From Austropuccinia psidii (Eukaryota; Basidiomycota; Pucciniomycetes; Pucciniales; Sphaerophragmiaceae), in contig JALGQZ010000011.1 of the NCBI GenBank assembly GCA_023105745.1, positions 44,732,698 through 44,796,697 on the forward strand: 64,000 nt of DNA, read 5' to 3'. The notes beneath the pieces are model-generated. The model was given only the letters and a program-made list of their open reading frames with translations, ran no database searches and was not told the DNA's origin. Shown here piece by piece: positions 46,415 to 59,513 of this stretch. Both the position numbers and the translations under genes were made by a program. Each line of letters starts with the position of its first letter. Within the stretch, counting starts at the first letter, position 1.

Positions 46415-49400
46415 TATAAAATATCTAATTGGTGAAGTATTTGAAACAAAAAAATTTAGTAAGATCTCTCCAGGATAAAATAGGGATTTTCTTAGCCAAA
46501 TTACAGGATGTATTTAATCCTTGTCAAAAATATTGATATATCATTAATTTTAGGAGAAAATTTCTGTAAGTACTAGCAATTCCCAGCTCCTGGTAGGTTC
46601 AGTGTTTTATATCTTTGTGTGTGAAAAATGTCAGTTTTTAATCTGGCAAATATTTCCTCTTATTAATCCTAAGAGAAAGATCAGTGAAATAAATATTTAT
46701 GAGCACAAATTGAAGAAAAATGTCCAGTATTTTTATTGTGCTTCCTGGTTTATTCCTAAATTAAGAGAATTTTCACTGCATACTTCAGAATTACCTATGG
46801 CTTGCTAAAAATTGTCATCATTATGGATTCATATAATCTAGAATATGCCCAATGGCAAAAGGTTCACTTAAAAAATACAACGTTCCATTAACTAACACAT
46901 AAGAGAATTGAATTATTCATACAAAGAAAACCAATATGTGTTTTTTGAAAAAATAGACCTTCCCATTCATTTAATAAGTGTCTTTTTCTCAAAGGTTTCC
47001 AGTAAATATTGAAAAATAATTGATTTATCTAAAAAACCCTCCAATCTCATATAAAGATAATAAATAAATTTCATTGATATAAGTAATTCAAATAAAAAGA
47101 GATCTTATTTCATATGAAAAACATCTCTTATGATCTTAATAAAGCTCAGCCTCATATTCTCCTTGTTTTACAAATAATTAAACTACAATTCCTAAAGAAT
47201 ATTTATCATAAAATTTATCAAAGTATAATTATGGGGAATATTTGGAGAATCTCTCATTTGTAGATCAAATTTATAGAAAGGATTTTATATCCTTTTAATA
47301 TCTATCTGCATTTATGTACATTTAGAAGTCATGATAATTCATAGCATTAGACCTACCTGTATTGCGAATTAGTCTTGAAGCAGAGCTAAGTTACTTGTTT
47401 CAAAGAAAAATAAAAATAATTCAGGCTATTACAATCTTATTCATCATCTCAGATAAGAGAAGAGACATATTAATCATAAAACTCACTCCTACCATAGCCA
47501 TTTAACTGCCATAGGAAAATGAAAGTTTAAATTCAAAAAGTAATAATATCTTATTAATTTCAAAAACAACAACATTGAAACTATTTTCTCAAATAATTTC
47601 TTTGATAGCCATATAGAATCCTCAAAATATCTGAATTTTTAATCTCTTTTATGTATTTTGGTGTAACTATTGACAATTATTATCCATAATGCTCACAAGA
47701 TGAAATTAAATTAGCTTAAGAATTTTTAGAAACTAGGATTCAAATATTTGGCACTTCATATGAAATAGCCTTTTTAGGAGAAATAAAATCGGGAGGAAAA
47801 TAACTATTATTTTGAACTGTATTTAAACATATAAAGGCTAAATAGCGACTTCTTAAATCTCTTAATTAATTAATTATTGTTGATTAGACCTATCTATGTG
47901 TATGTTTTGTAATTCACTTTTATGTATAAAAACAAAAGTATTTCAATCAAGGGTTCTTGAAAGATAAGATAGCATAAATCAGGTAGAGATTTCAATATAA
48001 TACCACTAGATAGGTGAAAAAATGGATCAAGACATTCATTTCTTGTTGAGAAAAAACTCAAGAATTCAAATATTTCCCTTATTTATAGCCCAGAAACATA
48101 GATAAAAAAGGTATTATTGAATGTATGTATATTAACTGGGGTCTCTTTTGGTTTTTTCTACTCTATTGATAGATAATTCAAATCAAAATTTCTTAAAAAG
48201 GAAACAATTTATATGCTAAAAGAATTAAACCAGATAGTTCACAATCAGTATATATTTTAGCTGATGCAAATAATCTTGTATTAGATTGATTCATTTTTGC
48301 TTAACTAAAAAACAAATTAGCCAATTTTCAAGCGTTTTTTGAAAATATTGGACAAAATTCCACTTTCAGAAAAGATTAGAATTGAAATATATAACAAATT
48401 TCCTTTGACTCTGGGGAAGTAGACTTTCAAGTGATATTTGGGATGACAAATATTTTTTATTGTGATTGCAAGCTCAATTGATGCTGAAGGTGTTTTCACC
48501 TTCTCAAATCTTCATTTTGTGGCTTTGTGGAGCTCATATCCTTAGTCAGGGATTCACAATATACAAAAATTACAAAGTGTTTATACCTCATCATTTTCAA
48601 TTATTGAGTTCTTCCCATTTTTTACTTGATTGAAACCCTTCTTTTTGTCAATATTGTTCCCTTCTTACTTCCAGTTCCTTTTCACTCTATTCAATCAATA
48701 AGTTTATTTTACACCATCATTAATAATGAAAACTCCAAAAATGTCAAATCGGAAACCACCATCAAAATTGCATGAATTTTTGGACTCTCATCTTAAGCAT
48801 AACTCTTTTCCTGATTTTCAAAGTAGAAGTGTACTCACTAAATTGAGGATTCTAGTTGTTATTTACAAATTTACTTTCTATTGAAATTAAAGGTGCCTTC
48901 TTAGAGCTCCGACCAAAAAAATGAAATTATCCTCATTCTATCCTGCACAGAATAATAAATATAGATTCAGAACAGATATCAGGTTCATCCACCACTCCAA
49001 GTCTGAGTCGATGAAGCTCAATGCATACTTCTCCCCAATTATCTCAAGTAAGTGAATGTAAGGCTTTTTTATCAATATCTCAATAATAATACTTATTTTC
49101 GGAAGTACTATGACTTTCCTCAAATTTGAATATTATATTATTAAAAATTATAGCCACAAATATTAATATAATCAGTATTAATATTTATATTTTTGTTATC
49201 AATGACAGTTCATCTAAAAACTCAATTTTATTAAATATCTTCATGATAAAGAACTATAATAATTATATATCTTAATGATATAGTTATGTAATTATTACTA
49301 TAGGTCACTGACAACTATAATAATAAGAATGTAAAGTCTCTACAAGAGACATTTATATTGGGCTCAGCTTAATGAAATCCAGGTTATAAAAGAATATAGA

Positions 49401-52400
49401 TATAATTCATAAATCACTTGATTGTACACAGATTTTTAATAACACAGTATATCAATATTTCTATGAAATTGACAAAAAGAGTTAATAAAGATAGAATATT
49501 GAGGATAAACTGACTTAGAATCTATTATTCAACAAAAACATGCCAAATGAAAGACAAAATACTTATTCATAATAGTATAAGATTCAATAGAATATATGTG
49601 GTTTCTAGGATCTATTGAGATGATTTGTTGTACAAAAACACTGATTAAATGGCTCCTTTTATTCTTTAAGACACCTTCCTTGTGATCACAGATTCTCTCA
49701 GAGGGCATTTACTTATTGGAACTGGGACAAAATTCATTAAGAATTGATTATTAGCTCAAAATTAGTTATGTTTAATTACAATTGAAGTTAAAAGTACTAT
49801 CCTCAACTTCAAGTAAGTTTAAACTTCATTAATTTGGAGAATCTATTGAGCTTAAAGGTAAAGGAAAATATTTATATTTTCAAATTCATTTTATTAATAT
49901 TTAAAAAAATGAATTTTAAGGAAAAAATCTTAAAATTTGTATTTTTAATTAATCTTTAAATATGTCTTGATTTTCTTGAAGAAGAATTTATTTTCAAGAG
50001 TAAATACCAAGAATATCACTGGAAAATGAGTTTTTTTTTGTTTTATACATATATAACATCAATTTATGATCTGTGAAGAGTTTTAAGGAAATAAACTGAA
50101 AAATTCACTTTCTATCAATTTTTGAATGTATTTCTTTTATAAATGCAAAAATGGAAATATGAACCATAATTTAACTTTTGATAAGTTTCTTACAAATTTG
50201 ATTTCAATTTTAGTCTCATTTAAGTTTCGAAAGCTCTTAAACCTGTGATTACAAGCTTGTACAATGCAATTTACCATGTTGAAGGTTGTAATTACTTTCC
50301 AAATGGAGGATGAATTTCTTTAACCTTTAATTTTCAATTGAAGTCTAATCTCAAAGCTCAAATAAGCTCAAAAATCCTCCAATACAGGAGGAAAACCTTC
50401 TTTTTTTTCTTGAAGATCCCAAGATCTGGGAAACCTGACACCAAAGCAAGTTTTTTAAGTTTATATATACATGATACAAGTTGGAATTAATGTCAAAATT
50501 AACAATATTGAAAATTGATTCAACTCTATGAAATTGATCAATTTTTATGTGGAATTCTTAATTCTTCTAATAAAAATCATAATACCCATTTTTGAGTATA
50601 ACGGCCTATGGGTTTACCCTGGTTTAGTATTGGTGTAGAATTGAGTTATGAAATGATAATTATAATGATGTTTATCCAAAAGGAATTCATAATCAGATTT
50701 CTTTTTTTTGTTTAAAAATTATTTTAAAAGTCACTTAATTACAAAATGAATTTTTCAAAACATTATTTTTGGCTTTAGGAGTATTTCATACATACCTCAC
50801 ATGCTCACAGTGAAAGATCAACCAATGCTACAACTCTATCATCAGATTCATATTTCAGAGCCATTAGTAATTATAAGAAAATCGAACTAAATGAGATACT
50901 CATTTAAGAGATGATTATCTCAAACATTTTTAATATGACTATATATGATAGCTATTCAATAATACTTATGAGCTAAAACTGTGGTTCTGATAGGTGAAAA
51001 TTAAGAGTTAAAAAATTGATAAGGCTCTACTATAAAAAATAGTTTTAATATAAATTATGAGATCCTAAGTTGCTGAAACTAGCAATTGAATAACGATAAT
51101 AGCTATCAAAAAAAGTGTTTTGAGAATTTTATCACCTCTCAATTAAGGTTAAAGCTTTCATAAGAACTTTTTACCATGTAAAATTAAGTGTAAAGGATGT
51201 GAGGAGAAATTCGGTGAGGGGAAGGGCTGCCATCATTCTTTTTGGAGACCACAGAAGCTCTTAAAAGATTCATATGTCCTCATGGGTGGAAATATTCAAT
51301 TTCAAATACTCAATTGTGGTCCAAGAACCTTATACAGGCTTATTTTTGAGGTTCCAGGAGTAATAATCTGCCATTATTACTTCTGTATAGTACTTAACTA
51401 CTTCAGACGTCGCAGCTTTGAAAGGAGTATTATGCATTGGGATAAGTTAAAAATGCATAATTTGAGCTATTAATAATCATTCTATTAGGAATTGCGTCAT
51501 TCTAAAATTCTCTTCCAGTTCTAACTGGGGTAAAACTGGGTACAGATCTTGTACATCCAATTTTGGCTCATAGATATTCTAACCCAGATATCTCAGCTAG
51601 GGTTTGAGATGCAGTGGGAAGAAAAAAATATAGCTTCAGGGCCATATAAGATCTTTATCTATGCATTCTTTATGTATTCCCTTTTCTTCAAGTAAAGAAG
51701 CTATTAGGGTTTAAAATAGGTTTCATTATTAGTACTACTCTATTGAGGGTCAAATAGCTTCCTTCCAAGATATCTCAGTCAGTTTTGATTATATGAATAT
51801 TTCAAATATACACAATTGACGTTCTTAATGTTCCCTGAAATTACACACAATTAAATACATACTTTTCATTGGTTATTGATATTTTACAAAGATATGTACC
51901 TTGTCAATTCTGTATTTTTTGCCTAGAAATATCCATAGAAGGGATATCACTCAAATTTCGAGGTACAGGGTTTTTGTATGGCTACAATTGATTTTCTCGT
52001 AAAATTATTAAAAATAATTAAATTTTGAAATGGTCCTTCTAAGTCGCATTGCACCTTTTGAGGTTTTTTATCTTCAAAATCTATATGTGGTTTCAAATTC
52101 TTATATCCCACTCATTTCTGGAACAGTTTTTGTAAGGATAACTTATCCTTAACGTTTAGTTTCTATTTTTTATTTCAACCCTGCATAAGCCCCATTTTCT
52201 AAGTACCTTCCTTAATGAGGATTTTTCTTTAATAAATTATTTATTTTATTTACATTTCAAGCTTGTGCTCTTGTTTTGGGTGACTGGCTGAAAACTACCC
52301 TCTCAAGTCCTGGATAAGAAGTAGCTCCCAGACTGCCACAGATCCTTGGGCTTATCACAATATAGAATTAATACCTGTGATTTAATTTTTAGGTATGTTA

Positions 52401-52976
52401 TCCCCTTTCTTAGTTAGAAGTTTTAAGAAAGGATTATCCACCAATTCTACTCTTCACAAGGCTTTACCTTGTCCATCAATGGTCAGACAAATATTTCTGT
52501 ATTCCCGTTTCATGTGTTAAAGTTTTTCACGTCAGATATTCCAAGTGACTCATAAAACCGTTTGAGCTCAAGCTATATAAATAAATCTGAGATTATCTAT
52601 TAATCTCTCAAAAGATCATTTGATTAGAAGAAGTTTCAAATGGGAAATATCTGGGAATTTGTAGCCAATTCACTGTCTGCTATGATAAAACTTCATATAA
52701 TGTCTCTCTATATTAAGTGCCTGATTCAATGCAGAACTTATATATTTAAATGCTCATCACAATGGATCATGTACGCATAATATAGATCCAGTGTTATTTT
52801 AATTCTCTTAAAATTAAATTAAATCGATTTTCACTGGAGAAAAAAATTTAGGACCCTCTTTCTGGTCCCTTACACCAATTTAGTAGGGTAAAGGGGCCCA
52901 CAAACAGGTACAAGGTATTTTTCTCCAGTTGTATAACCCATCCATAAACTTCAAAAAGAGAATATCAAATTGAAAA
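46415..52976. other. No recognisable gene (6.5 kb, A/T-rich)
   Basis: Short accidental frames only. No LTR, transposase or RNA gene could be recognised. A weak copia-integrase-like reading exists on the minus strand near 51950-52140, too degraded to call. Probably very old transposon sequence. Confidence 0.45.
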
Positions 52977-53315
52977 TTGAAAATTAATTTCACTAACTCA
53001 TCATTTTGGAGTGAAAATATTATACTCTGGGAAGCTGAGAAAAACATAATTCATGGTCTGCTAGCTTTATGTGAACCAAATTGGTATTCACTAGCCAAGG
53101 TTTTCCTAGGTATTAAAAAACATGAGGAGGTCTTCAGTGAATTTCTCACGCTATTTCAGAATTACATCAGTTATAGCTCTACTATTTTTACAAATTTTAT
53201 CTCAATAATACCAAATCAGAATCATCCTAAAGCAAAGAATGCTCTTGTGACCGTTCTCAATCTGGCTGTGAATTGTATTGCTAATTTGGATAGTAGCAAA
53301 TTTTTCAGCCTGTGA
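52977..53315 (+). pseudogene. hAT/DUF659-type transposase fragment
   Basis: A 112-residue frame containing WSENIILWEAEKNI, then CEPNWYSLAKVFLGIKKHE and AKNALVTVLNLAVNCIANL. The first two parts align with the remnant at 56930-57060 (WSEEIHLWAKDNNI, FCETWWYSMAKSL). In hAT-like transposases a Cys-Glu-Thr-Arg-Trp type motif sits in the RNase H-like domain; here it is CEPNW. Both ends of the gene are missing. Assignment rests on the match to the better-preserved copy. Confidence 0.55.
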
Positions 53316-53499
53316 CTCAGAATAAGATAACAAGCATTAAACCCCAAATATGATAAAATATGAGATTTGATGAAAATAGTTAAGTGAACATCTCTAACAT
53401 TTATTGTATGCAACAAAGGTACAATATGGTCAAAAATACTAAACAAAAGGTTTAAAAAAACAGTCTCAAGATTTGACCCTCTGAAAGAGGAAATATTTT

Positions 53500-54800
53500 T
53501 CTTTCAGAAAAAAATTCTTCTTATCACTAACCAGTAGGAATTGACCACATTATTAAGTTTTCAAACTCTTTCCAGGCATAAACTTATTTTTCACCTCACA
53601 TCCAGATTCTTTATCTTGGTTTGTTGGATTATTCTATCATTCAATCGTGCTTTTCTTAACCACTATCTTAACATAGATCACAGACCCATCCTTTGAGGTG
53701 CTTTATGAAAGCTCTCATATACTTCTATTCAATGATACTAGCTTCAAGATGGTAGCCTTACTCATTCAAAAATTCATCACCCCTGTCCCCATATATCTGA
53801 CAGATTAAAAATTATTACAAATTTTCTTTTAAAAGAATAAAAGTACTTTCTTTTTTTCAAATTGTAAAAAATAATTTGTGCCTTTATATCTTTAAAATCA
53901 TTGAGATGAAGTGAATAAGAAATTCTATAAAACTCTAGAGCTCAACTTTGGCTTCAATTGGAGTCATTTTTTAGCCCTTGTTCTTGAAAACTGACAAAGG
54001 TAAAAAGTATTCAAGGTCAGAGTTCCACACCAAGTGCTATTTTGGGATACCTTCCCAGAAAATTGAATTATAAGGCTTCAAGTCCAAAAAGAGGGACATT
54101 TATCTATTTATTACTCATTATTTTGAAAATAAAATCACACACCTTCTTGTATAGTGTGGTATTGTGGGATTTTCTCTCATATTATTGAGTTATTTATTAG
54201 GAATCAAAGAAAATTAAATTATGTTTATATTTTTTTGATCATAAAATGAAAAATAAGAAATTTACAGACATGCTGTGTAAATAATGGGATGCCTCCTGGA
54301 CTCTATAACATTACTTAAACTTCCATTCAAAAAATTCCTCACCCTGTATAGGGGGAGTTGGTAAGATGTGGTTTCGAAACCACATCTGAGAACCAATACT
54401 GGTGTGATTTGTTGTGTTGAACCATAATAAAGCCACTATCAGGAATATTTTCACTCTATCAATGTGGGAAAGGATTATCCTCCTATTTAAATTCCAATAT
54501 TAAATAAAATAAGGCTTTTCCCCTATCAGGAACCCTCCATCATCCGATCAGCTTATCACTGTGTGGTTGTCTTTTCTTACACCAAATAACCCTTTATAAT
54601 CACAGATTTAATTATTATAGTAAACCAACTAGTAATTAAAGAAACCGGGAATTTCAGTAGACATATATCCACTCTTTTACATTATAAAATTCCTTTAATA
54701 TAATTTCAAATTATATTACCATGTCATAGTCATAGTACTAGCTTTTATGTACTGACTCAAATTTACTTCATAGACTTTCTTTGACACAAGCTAAGCTTTC
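53500..54800 (+). repeat. F-family solo LTR, diverged
   Basis: Blocks in the same order as the LTR of F: gcataaacttatttttcacc (53575), ctattcaatgatactagc (near 53728), caccctgtataggg (54340), a palindrome at 54364-54387, and aaataaggcttttcccc then ccatcatcc (near 54510). No internal sequence adjoins. The boundaries are approximate. Confidence 0.6.
54364..54387. promoter_or_regulatory. 24-bp perfect palindrome in F-type LTR
   Basis: Each arm is AGATGTGGTTTC. Weaker versions stand at the same place in the other F LTRs: 870-893, 40876-40893 and 45964-45981. Possibly a dimeric binding site or RNA hairpin. Confidence 0.5.
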
Positions 54801-56062
54801 TAATAGCTGAAAAGGGTCTTTAACCATGTTGGAATCACTTATTTGAATCAGTTTTCAAATTAATCTACCAGTTCAAAGAGAATCACTCCATTTCCTGCAT
54901 GAATTTGCAAATTTTTTTCACTCTTACATATATTTTACTGCAATTTTTTACATCCAACATTTAGAAAGGTTTCAGTATCAATCAAGCACTCCCTAAATAG
55001 TCTAAAAATTATTATTTTGTTACTTTCAAAGTATTTTAATTACTACAAGGTGTTTCCTGAACTTTCAATTCAAAAAATAGAGAATAATATAGCCAATGTG
55101 AATGATTTTGTGAAAATTCAACAAATAAGCTCAGGTTCATTTTTCTCAAAATACAAGTGAGACTCCCCTTTTCTTTGTTCTCAAGAGACTGGCTAAAAAA
55201 ATTAGTGAGATTTTAATACATGAAGAAGATGCTGAAGGTTTATTCTTAGTCATATCAGAAATCAATATCAGATAAAAGATCAAATTCTACCCCATACCCC
55301 AGAACTGATTGGCCAAATAAATATTCATCTACTTGGAGATTTCACATAAAATTTTAAGTCAAAAACAGACAACCAAAAAAGAATTTATGAACTCAAAAAC
55401 TGAATACTATTACATGAAATGTTCTTATTTCTTCACCTTTACTCTTGAGCTGTAAGATTTTGAGGATGGAGTTTTGGGTGAAGCCAACAGGGAGATCCTA
55501 TTTCAGTAGCATGCCTTTGTGGATACATTTTTTCATTTAAATTAATAGGAGCTGGCCAATAATCATTTCTTTGGAGGTAATATCATATTATATAGTGGCT
55601 CATCTTAAAACACTCCCTGGACTGATTTTTGGGAGACTTAACTCATGGATCTTTAGTTTTTTACAAGAACTTTTGTTTATTATTTCTTGATCTCCAAGTA
55701 AATTAGCTTATCTGTTTTGAGTTTACTCTATATATTAGTGGAAAATAAAGCTTACATGCTTTTTTAAACAAAATTTATTCTGTAAGGGCCAATGGCCCGC
55801 CATTTCAAGCCAAAGCTCCATTCCCTGGAAATGCCACTGAAAAAGGTACACACCCCTACCTTACAGGTGGGGGAAAGTTTACCATCAAGAACATGAAAAA
55901 AATTTGTAACTAGGTTTTCATGTTTGGCAAAACTTAAATCTAACCCAAAATCTCTTTTCAGAATTTGCCCTTTTTTTCTAGTAGTTTCTCAATTTTTCCT
56001 TTTTTTTTCTCTGTTTAAATCCTTCCTAAAATCAAGCATTTTTTTCTAAAATTTTTCTTTTT
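54801..56062. other. No gene seen
   Basis: A/T-rich sequence without recognised coding or repeat structure, between the solo LTR and the hAT remnant. Confidence 0.4.
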
Positions 56063-58159
56063 TTGAAATCATTTTTTTCAGTTTTAACCCTTCTTTTTCC
56101 ACTAATACCTACAAGAAGTCTTAAATATCCCAATACCTTATTATTCCGAAATTTGAGGGGAAGACAATGGCAGATCAAGACTCTTAATCAGTTCTTTTTT
56201 CAAGCCCCCTCCCTCCAAATCAGGATTCCTTTGAAGAGGGCTCCTTCCAAAATATCATCGGTGTTTTATTTTATGCTTATATCAAAAGAAAAAACTAACA
56301 ACGTACATTAGCTGCTTCTCAAAGCCATTATCACTTCTGGAATTCCCTTCCAATTTTTCAATAATCCTTTTTCCAGAAATTTCAAAAGCTTGTTCAATCA
56401 CCTTTCTCTCTTTTTATTAGAAAAGAAATAACCAAAAATCTCTTATCTTGGCTTCATGAAAAAATGAACTATTACATTTGCATGATTCACCAGATCAATA
56501 TAGCCTCACATTATTTCTTTATTGTTGGACTGATGTATCGGGTAGCATTATTTATTAAATTCTCCTCTTACAAGGGCATCGTTTCAAAGGGTCTATTGAG
56601 ATATTGTACCTCGATTTTATTTGAAATACCTCAGATAACTTGGAAAAGGCAGTCAAGGACTTTTTTACTTCAAAACATATTAATCCTGAAAAAATCACAG
56701 CTATAGTTACTGATTTGCCTTTGGTCATGGTAAAGTTTAAAGTAAGTGATTCTTGGCTCACTTTCTAATAACAAATACCTAATTTTTTTTTCTCAAACAT
56801 TCTTCTCCAAAATGAATTTCCTCACATTCAAAAAAAATTGTATTCACCCCCTACTTAATTTAACTTCCAAAATGTCATTTTTCACCCATCGATGATGGGA
56901 TCTTTCAAGAAAAATTGATCACTAGTCAGCTTATTTGGCTTGTCTGTTTTATGGAGTGAAGAAATTCACCTCTGGGCCAAAGACAACAACATTCAGATTG
57001 GGTTGCGTACTTTTTGTGAAACCTGGTGGTATTCAATGGCCAAAAGTCTGCCTAGGGGTTTAATTAAACAAAAAATGCCACAATAAATTCTTGTAAATGA
57101 TGAATGATACTGCAATAGATCCAAGAGAAAATCCAAATCCAATTTTTGATATAATTTTTAATTTTGATTACTTCAACTCTAACCAGGCACTTATAACCAT
57201 CCTCAAGCTAGTTTTTGATGGTATATCTTGGCTTGAATATGCAAATACCTATATAAAATAGGGAAGAAGATTTTTGAAAATTACTTTAAAATGAAAAATA
57301 CTAACATATATTCATGATATCATTCACTTAAATAAAATTTAATTAATGTTTTACATTAGAAAGATGGAGGTTTAGATCAAAATCCATATACAGCCCTTTT
57401 TCTACACCCACGTTATGGTGAAATTACAGTTTCAAGGAAGGACTCCCTTGATGACATTACAATCATGATATTACAACTTACAAAAAAATAAAAGTTCCAA
57501 AGGAGAAATTTCAAGATGATTGGATTATTATAATTTTTCCCATAGGACCCATACATATAGCCTTTCAGATTTTGAGTTCAAATTTCGCCTTCTACTGAAA
57601 ATGAAAATCACCTTTAGAAAATGAATCTGACCTTAAATTTCTTAACTATTGGATGTGGATACCCAACTGCATTCAAATTCAGGTCTTGAGAAATCTGGCC
57701 ATTATGGTTGGGGAGATCATTCCACATGCTTCTGATATGGAGGGCTAGGGCTTTGGCCATTAAAACCAAGTATTTTAATTCAAGGTGTCCAACAACCCTC
57801 AAGATTCTGAGTCAAATCAAGCAGCCAAATGCTCCATACTTTGGCTCACAGCTCAAAAAAATTCATTCATTCGGCTCAGCTTCTGAATTTGATCAGATGA
57901 CTAGTTACAATTCATTCTCATGGAAGTTGTGTTTGGTGCAGATAATGCACTAATATTGACAAGGCAAGATACTTTTATGGATACTGTATTTGATTTTGAC
58001 ATGTGGGATGAGTACAATGCTAGTGAGGAACTTGATCACTATGCACCACTCCATGACATTGGCGATGAAGGGGAATGGGATCCTCCCCAAGTTTTTTCCA
58101 AAAACAGAGAAGTAATCTTTGTTTATTTTCCTTCAATTTTTTATTTGTTACCTTACTAG
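56063..58159 (+). pseudogene. hAT/DUF659-type transposase pseudogene
   Basis: A degraded transposase spread over several frames. N-terminal part: LLKAIITSGIPFQFFNNPF near 56310-56370. RNase H-like part: DNLEKAVKDFFTSKHINPEK then ITAIVTDLPLVM (56640-56740), like the TDN motif of DUF659 proteins. WSEEIHLWAKDNNIQIGLR and FCETWWYSMAKSL at 56950-57060. C-terminal hAT dimerisation region: IPHASDMEG near 57720, then CPTTLKILSQIK in another frame. Acidic tail: VFDFDMWDEYNASEELDHY and GDEGEWDPPQVF (57985-58100). Stops and frameshifts throughout. The 79-residue frame at 57920-58159 is this tail, not a separate gene. It ends about 240 bp before MED7. Confidence 0.7.
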
Positions 58160-58189
58160 CTGTGAAAGAAACACAATGCTTGAATATGA

Positions 58190-58396
58190 ACTGTTAATTT
58201 TTCGACGTGATTTGCCTGCGCCACCTGCCATTGGCGAGCCGCTGAGAGGCTCGTTGTGCGCCACTGGCGCGCCACAAAGTTTAAAGTGTCGCCACCCGCA
58301 TTACTCACCCCACATGGCTAGCACAAACGCAGTGAACTCATGAGTTTCCAACCCAACCGAAACCGACTCCGATAACGACGACAAGGGGGATATAAG
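58190..58396 (+). promoter_or_regulatory. GC- and CpG-richer MED7 promoter/5' UTR
   Basis: Base composition changes sharply here: many CG dinucleotides appear, for example tgcgccactggcgcgcc, after tens of kb with few. It contains the inverted repeats cgagcc/ggctcg (58235-58253 region) and ttgtgcgcc/ggcgcgccacaa (about 58253-58276). No clear TATA box. The ATG at 58397 follows gggggatataag. The true transcription start is unknown. Confidence 0.5.
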
Positions 58397-59513
58397 ATGG
58401 AATCAAACGAAGTCAATTCGTCTTTCTTTCCACCACCACCTACACGCTACCGACTTTTTACGAATCGCAATATCACTTTGGCCAACCGACTTGTCGAAAG
58501 ATTCAATGATAAAAAACTATCATGGACTGTGTTTGATCCAACGCTTCAACGGCAAGAACTTGTTGATTTGACCAGTAAAATCGCAGTTGTTGAAAATGAT
58601 CTGCATCAAATTGAAAATGTAGACCTTATATCATTACTGAAACCACCCAATCTGGATTGGGTTCGAGAGAACGGAGGTTGGACTGCATTTGGCGATTGGG
58701 AACCTTGGCCTGGAAAATCATCTCTTGCCAGCTTGGAGGGTATGCCGAAACTGTACGATGAGAGTATGGGTTGGTGAGATTTGTATTGTACTCTAACATT
58801 TTTTGCAATTTATTATCATGATGATCGGTTTGTTATCCTTTTTGTAAAAGCAATCTTCAAGCTTTTAATTTTTCAAAATATGGCCTTAACGAAACGAAAT
58901 TAATGATGAATCCTTTATTTTTCTAAATTGACGATCCATGGTAAATCTATCTTTGGATGAACAGAGCGCAAAGAGGCTTTACAAGCCTTGCTCAATACAT
59001 TGATACACTCATATCTTCAACTTCTTGATGTGCTGGGTAAACATGGACCTACCTCAATGGCGGTGCTTAATGAATCTAATCAAGGGCAAGTCACATCGAA
59101 TACTGATCAAATAGTGTCTCATATCGAATTGGCCGCTTTCAATATGCATGGGCTTTGTAATGAGCTCAGGCCACGTCAAGCGCGAGAAACATTAAAATTG
59201 ATGATGGCTGAGCAAGCAAGAGAAAAAAGGGAAAAAGCCCACATGATTCTGGAGTAAGTTTTAAATCTCAGTTTTACCGCCAAATTCAATGCATCGAATA
59301 ATAACTTATGAAACTTATTACTATTTGACCAGGACCTGTGAAAAACTGAAAGTCAAATTGGCGTCATTAAAAATATCGGAAGACCAACTCGCTCAATTCA
59401 GCTCTAAGCCACCGATAGATAATCAAAATACTCAATTAGATACAAAATTCTGCGTTGAAACTGATTTTGAGCAGTTATTAAAAGTTGCTGATGATATCCT
59501 GAATGAAACTTGA
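58397..59513 (+). CDS. MED7: Mediator of RNA polymerase II transcription subunit 7
   Basis: Subunit of the Mediator middle module, which links transcription factors to RNA polymerase II in the nucleus; Med7 pairs with Med21 through its C-terminal helices. Exons 58397-58769, 58965-59253 and 59333-59513 give 280 residues (yeast and human about 220-235). Introns are 195 and 79 bp, GT...AG; the first uses donor GTTGGT because the nearby GTGAGA would create a stop or wrong frame. Family marks: FFPPPPTRYRLFT (residues 10-22), LLKPPNLDW (80-88), RKEALQALLNTLIHSYLQLL (126-145), NELRPRQARETLKLMM (190-205), then a helical C-terminus. No stops: the only intact host gene seen. Splice sites are predicted, not shown. 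Confidence 0.92.

Noticed and set aside
47060..48540. Possible LINE reverse transcriptase remnant
   Set aside because: Fragments of translated sequence gave no catalytic motif or consistent alignment.
51950..52140. Copia integrase-like reading on the minus strand
   Set aside because: Only a short CDLEGPF-like stretch with stops around it; too weak to call without a profile search.
57920..58159. Possible small gene upstream of MED7
   Set aside because: Its acidic sequence (FDFDMWDEYN, GEWDPPQVF) fits the C-terminal tail of the hAT transposase remnant in the same region.
58770..58779. GTGAGA at 58774 as the donor of MED7 intron 1
   Set aside because: It would give a stop or the wrong frame with either nearby acceptor; GTTGGT at 58770 with AG at 58964 restores the conserved ERKEALQALL sequence.
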